Positions 60,395 to 64,000 of a DNA stretch of 64,000 bases are shown one piece after another. The DNA is from Chaetomium olivaceum (taxonomy: Eukaryota; Ascomycota; Sordariomycetes; Sordariales; Chaetomiaceae): positions 62,001 through 126,000 of the forward strand of contig JAYWVB010000065.1 in assembly GCA_039881045.1 (NCBI GenBank), in the 5' to 3' direction. How positions within the stretch are numbered: position 1 is the first letter of the stretch; every line of letters begins with the position of its first letter. The translations under genes were made by a program, and so were the position numbers. The notes beneath the pieces were generated by a model. That model had not been told where the DNA came from and searched no databases. It was given only the letters and a program-made list of their open reading frames with translations.

Positions 60395-61162
60395 ATGACT
60401 CAAAGGTCGAACAACAACAGCCACTCGTCGAAGCATCGCCAGTCATCCAAGCACCGCCAGTCGCCTTCCGACGAGTCCTCCTCCTCTGACGAGCAGAGGC
60501 ACAAGCACGGCCGCTCGTCAAAGTACCAACGCTTGTCTCATCGTGCTTCAACCTCGCAGCGCCATTGGTCATCAAAGAAAAGACACGGAATGAAGCGAAA
60601 GTACTCTTCAAGGCGCGTTAACGATTACGCGTCGTCGTCCTCCCCATCGGATTCTGAATCCGCTAGCGATTATGACAAGAAGAAAGGAGCCTCATCAAGG
60701 GGCGACAAACGCCAAAAGCGCAAGCGCTCGCGCAAACAGAAAGCCGTTACCGACGAGCCACGCGTTGAGCCAGACACGGTCGATGACGAGCGAGCCAGCC
60801 CAGGGATGACCGACCGCCGGAAGGCAATCTTTCAGGAGTTGGCTGCCTCGGGAAGCAGGGAAACCCCCAACGCGCTGGCCCAGATTAAGCAGTTGTTACA
60901 CGGCGTACAGATTTCCATAGTTGCTTCAATCGAGAGCAAGACCAATATCATCGTCGATCAAAGCAACGAGGCTGTTGCTTCTATCAGGGCCTCCACCGAT
61001 AGAGCTCTTGTGTCGATCAACGACACCATGAATCAGATTAAGGACGACATTACTCGTATCGAGGATAGGCTCGGGGACATCGCCCATGCCGGCAACGCTG
61101 TAATCGAAAACCAAGTGGTGCTGGAACGAAGAATTCGGGCTCTCGAAGGTGGAGATCTTTAA
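60395..61162 (+). CDS. Unknown Ser/Arg/Lys-rich protein with C-terminal coiled coil
   Basis: 255 residues, ATG in ACACCATGAC, with a TATA-like box about 200 bases upstream. The first 120 residues are low-complexity: Ser, His, Lys and Arg with SSKHRQ repeats and poly-Ser tracts, then KKKGASSRGDKRQKRKRSRKQK, likely a nuclear signal. Residues 150-250 are helical with heptad-like spacing (NDTMNQIKDDITRIEDRLGD), so a coiled coil is likely. No known domain. It lies in repeat-rich DNA and resembles in design, not in sequence, the gene at 44711. Probably a real lineage-specific gene; function unknown. Confidence 0.55.
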   Translation: MTQRSNNNSHSSKHRQSSKHRQSPSDESSSSDEQRHKHGRSSKYQRLSHRASTSQRHWSSKKRHGMKRKYSSRRVNDYASSSSPSDSESASDYDKKKGASSRGDKRQKRKRSRKQKAVTDEPRVEPDTVDDERASPGMTDRRKAIFQELAASGSRETPNALAQIKQLLHGVQISIVASIESKTNIIVDQSNEAVASIRASTDRALVSINDTMNQIKDDITRIEDRLGDIAHAGNAVIENQVVLERRIRALEGGDL

Positions 61163-63244
61163 CCTGGCGGCTCATATACCGGCAGATGATGAAGCCTGAG
61201 CGACTTGATGGTGGAGCTGCCGGAGGGGACGATGGTGGCGGATCTGGGAGATGACTCTACGTACGGTGAACATAGCGCTTTCGTGGGATTTGCTGCGTTT
61301 ACTTTGCTATTTTGCGGCTTGGCCCACACAATGGTTCAACGGTGGTTTGGCTCAGTCGAGACTTTCTTTTCTTATGACATTTTCTCCCTGACTATTACGA
61401 TTCCTCGCAGATCGGGGGTTTCGAGGCGGTTCGGTCGAGGATTTTTCTTTCTAATTGCATTCTTCGCTATCACTACATTCAGTTTGGACTTGGGATCTTG
61501 CCGATGGGGAGATCGGGGCAGTCGGGACAGGGTTTATGCCGGCAACGGCCAGTTTACTTAGTATTGCGTTATTTCAGACTCGAATGCATAGTTTTATTAT
61601 CAATCGCAATAACGTGGGCTTCGGTGCGATACTGACTGTTGAACTACAGAACGCTACCAGTCGTCGAGCGCTGAGATGACGGTAAAGTTCGTGGACGCGC
61701 TGCTCAAACTCGAGAGAATGGAGCCCTCGAAAGTTTGCAAAAGAGAGCAATACTTGGCGAGGTCACCACGGGGGCTTCAACGCTGCGCTGGATAGGAGGA
61801 AAATGCCTTGGGTTCCAGCATGCAGCAGCCTCATAATCTTAATTCTTAAAATACTTGGAGGCAGGTGTTACAGGGCAGGATGGCTGTGCGCTCGCAGAGT
61901 TTGTCGTACCGCTGGCAGAGGCCTTCGACGGCGAGCTTCGGGTTCGGGAGGGCAGGCGGAGGAGGCAATTTGCGGGTGGGTCGAGTGGGGTGTGTTGATC
62001 GAATCGTCAACGCGACGATGGCTGTTAGTCGACCTCAGCATTGCTGGTGGGCGTAAGTTTGATGGTGAGCAGCGGCCACGGTGGTGTTGTGGGAGAGGTT
62101 GGTGGGGGTGGTGTGGGAGAAAGTTTGAGAAAAAGTTTGAGTTTGAGGGAGGGAGGGAGGACCTCTTTATATACCCTACTTTTTGGAACTTGAAGCCTGC
62201 CGTCTGACGGTGGTGGAAGCTGCTGGAAGCTGAGGTGGTTTGGAGTTTTGTTTCCTCATCTCTGAAGTTGGCAGAATATTGAAATAGCGGGAGCATGGAT
62301 TGGTGGTAAACTAGTAGTAAACTTGCTCTTAACTGCTCCGGATGCTGCAATATTTGGAGCTATTCAAGTTCAGTATCATGTTTCCTCCTTAACTTCAAAG
62401 TTGGCAGAGTATTGAAATATCGGGAGCATGAATTGGTGGTAAACTGCTAGTAAACTTGCTCTTAACTACTCGGGATGCTGCAACATTTCGAGTCTTTAAC
62501 TCAGCTTGTTTCTAATTAAGTAAGTTCATTATTTCAGGATTAGATGGATTTGCTTGCTCCGAGTGCTAGCACCCCCCAGAAAACCTTCCTATCATGCCTC
62601 GAACTCTCCTTTCTATTTACTTAAATTGTACCACAATCTCACTCTCTTCTGTACCTAGGGTTTAAACCTTGAAGGTTTTCCCTACTTAAAACCCAACCTC
62701 AGTTCTTTCCACCAGGGTTCAAAATCTTTTCCCTAGGTACTTAAAACGCAACTCACTCCCATCTGCTGGGCCTCCAAACCCCATTCAAAAAGGCTACCTC
62801 CCTTCTGCCAACCACTCAGGGTTCCATACTTGGAATCCCACAATCATTTCCGGACATTTCCGGAACCGCTTTCAAGTTATCACCCACTCGGTGGATCGGA
62901 TCCTTCCATTCTCTCTCGCGACAACCAACATCATCCAGTGCTGGCATCTTCGTTTTGCATCTACCGAAGACAGCGTCGACTTAGGTTGCGTGGAGTGGTC
63001 GATTGACCTCAGAGAAGCCCCTGAATGGTCGACCCGGGGATCGTGGGTAGCTCCTTCTGCCTCGACGTTCCGCATGGAGACACGCCATGCTCAACCGCCA
63101 TCGCCCCTTCCCCATGGGTGATGAGGGCAACTTTTCGGCGCACAGCCCGAGATAGGGCTTTTTGCCGCCTACGCACAGAATGCATGATCGAAAGGAGTCG
63201 TCGACCGCACTTCACGGCGTATTGCAGCAGCCCACACCTCGACG
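61163..63244. other. Spacer with tandem duplication
   Basis: No supportable gene. The frames at 61205 and 61803 follow composition only. A GAGGGAGGGAGG tract lies at about 62145. Several TACCTAGG/CTAGGTAC words occur near 62655 and 62733. Confidence 0.45.
62250..62492. repeat. Tandem duplication, unit about 130 bp
   Basis: Units start at 62250 and 62380 (GTTTCCTC...). Each has AAGTTGGCAGA, TATTGAAATA, GGGAGCATG, ATTGGTGGTAAACT and AGTAAACTTGCTCTTAACT in the same order, with scattered changes. Confidence 0.85.
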
Positions 63245-64000
63245 ATGGCGAACACTCGATCCCAGTGCCGCAAACGCAGCGACGATGGCACGGTCCCAGC
63301 CACTCCCTCCTGTTCGGACCAAGAGGAATATTCCCTCACGCTTGGGACCCCGATACCAGACACACCGTGTAAAAGACTCGACGCGACCGACCACCGCCGG
63401 TCTTATCACGACGAGATACCCGACTCGGATACGGATGCACTATCCGTCATTTTGACCGGCGAGAAGGAGGCGGCTTACCTTGCCGAGAAACGACGCAACA
63501 CCCCCGACCCAAAGCTCGCTGCGGCATCCCATGTCGATCTCCAGCAAACCGAACCCGATGTGGCCCCCCCTTACGAATTCGAGTCAACCAGGTTCGATGT
63601 GCCCTCCCCTGGAAAACCCGGGTCATCTGGGCTCGATGCCTCCATCAACCCAAACTCCGCAGTTCCCCCCCCTGGCGACCCCTCAGCCAACTTGGCCCTT
63701 GACGATAATCACACACCCGTCGCCTCACTCATCACCAACCGCTCCGTCACTGCTGGTGTCGACGGGCCTGGCCAGCTTGACACAACCGTGGCAACGGACA
63801 GACGCAGGATCGAGGCACCGGACACCACAGACGGAGAAGTTCGCCGGGAACGGGACTGCGAGACTCTAAACGGCAAAGGCGGAGTAGTGGCATCGAGTCC
63901 TGGCTGTGGGCCAATATCACAGACGACCACATGTACGACGCTGACTGTGAAGACGCCGATGAAGATGGAAATGTCTGTCTGAATAACGTTGGCTACGAGG
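63245..64000 (+). CDS. Unknown acidic/Pro-rich protein of a dispersed family (copy 2), cut by the window edge
   Basis: Opens with MANTRSQCRKRSDDGT, followed by a Ser/Thr/Pro/Asp-rich low-complexity region with DSDTDALSV and repeated CPPL/PPPGDP-type stretches. The first frame stays open to 63982. Similarity to the fragment at 16478 is carried in a different frame from about 63880 to the edge (SWLWANITDDHMYDADCED, EDGNVCLNNVGYE). So either an intron or a frame break lies between about 63840 and 63895, and the gene continues past the window. Function unknown; the acidic motif with two Cys may be a small domain. Not a family I recognise. Confidence 0.45.

Noticed and set aside
61803..62350. Overlapping frames on both strands near 62 kb
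   Set aside because: Composition-driven frames in G/T-rich DNA without domains.

Overview
The window is nuclear DNA of a filamentous ascomycete (Pezizomycotina, probably a sordariomycete). The genes carry 45-70 bp introns with GT..AG ends. Gene families are typical of moulds: fungal MFS porters, P450s, a siderophore porter, a NACHT-WD40 NLR, a fungal Helitron. Two dispersed 5S rRNA genes on the minus strand closely resemble the Neurospora type, and the first has a TATA box about 29 bases upstream. Coordinates given for spliced genes are the outer CDS limits; exons are listed in the evidence.

Left part (0.3-15.6 kb): a cluster suited to aromatic-acid breakdown. It holds an amidohydrolase-type decarboxylase of the dihydroxybenzoate/resorcylate family, an aldehyde dehydrogenase, a salicylate-hydroxylase-like FAD monooxygenase, two cytochromes P450 and a sugar/quinate-type MFS porter. 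No ring-cleavage enzyme is visible. Between 17.9 and 32.3 kb lie ordinary accessory and house-keeping genes: an SH3-domain protein, an MFS porter, a Gfo/Idh/MocA oxidoreductase, a DHCR24-like FAD oxidoreductase, an extended SDR and a monocarboxylate-type MFS porter. Then come the two 5S genes.

Right part (33.8-64 kb): a repeat-rich region with self/non-self and cell-death type genes. A gasdermin-like gene is convergent with a decayed subtilisin-like protease gene, an arrangement like fungal HET-Q1/HET-Q2 pairs. An A1 aspartic protease follows, then a broken Helitron RepHel gene, a lineage-specific coiled-coil gene, a Crypton-like remnant, a siderophore porter, a NACHT-WD40 NLR with 15 WD repeats, minisatellites, and two more unknown genes, one running off the right edge.

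An important caution: eight otherwise well-conserved genes have small frame breaks, nine in all. Most are explained by loss of one unit of a short mono- or dinucleotide run, and in the spliced genes the total exon length becomes a multiple of three once the indel is corrected. This looks more like sequence error than gene death. In contrast, the subtilisin gene and the Helitron carry substitution-type premature stops.
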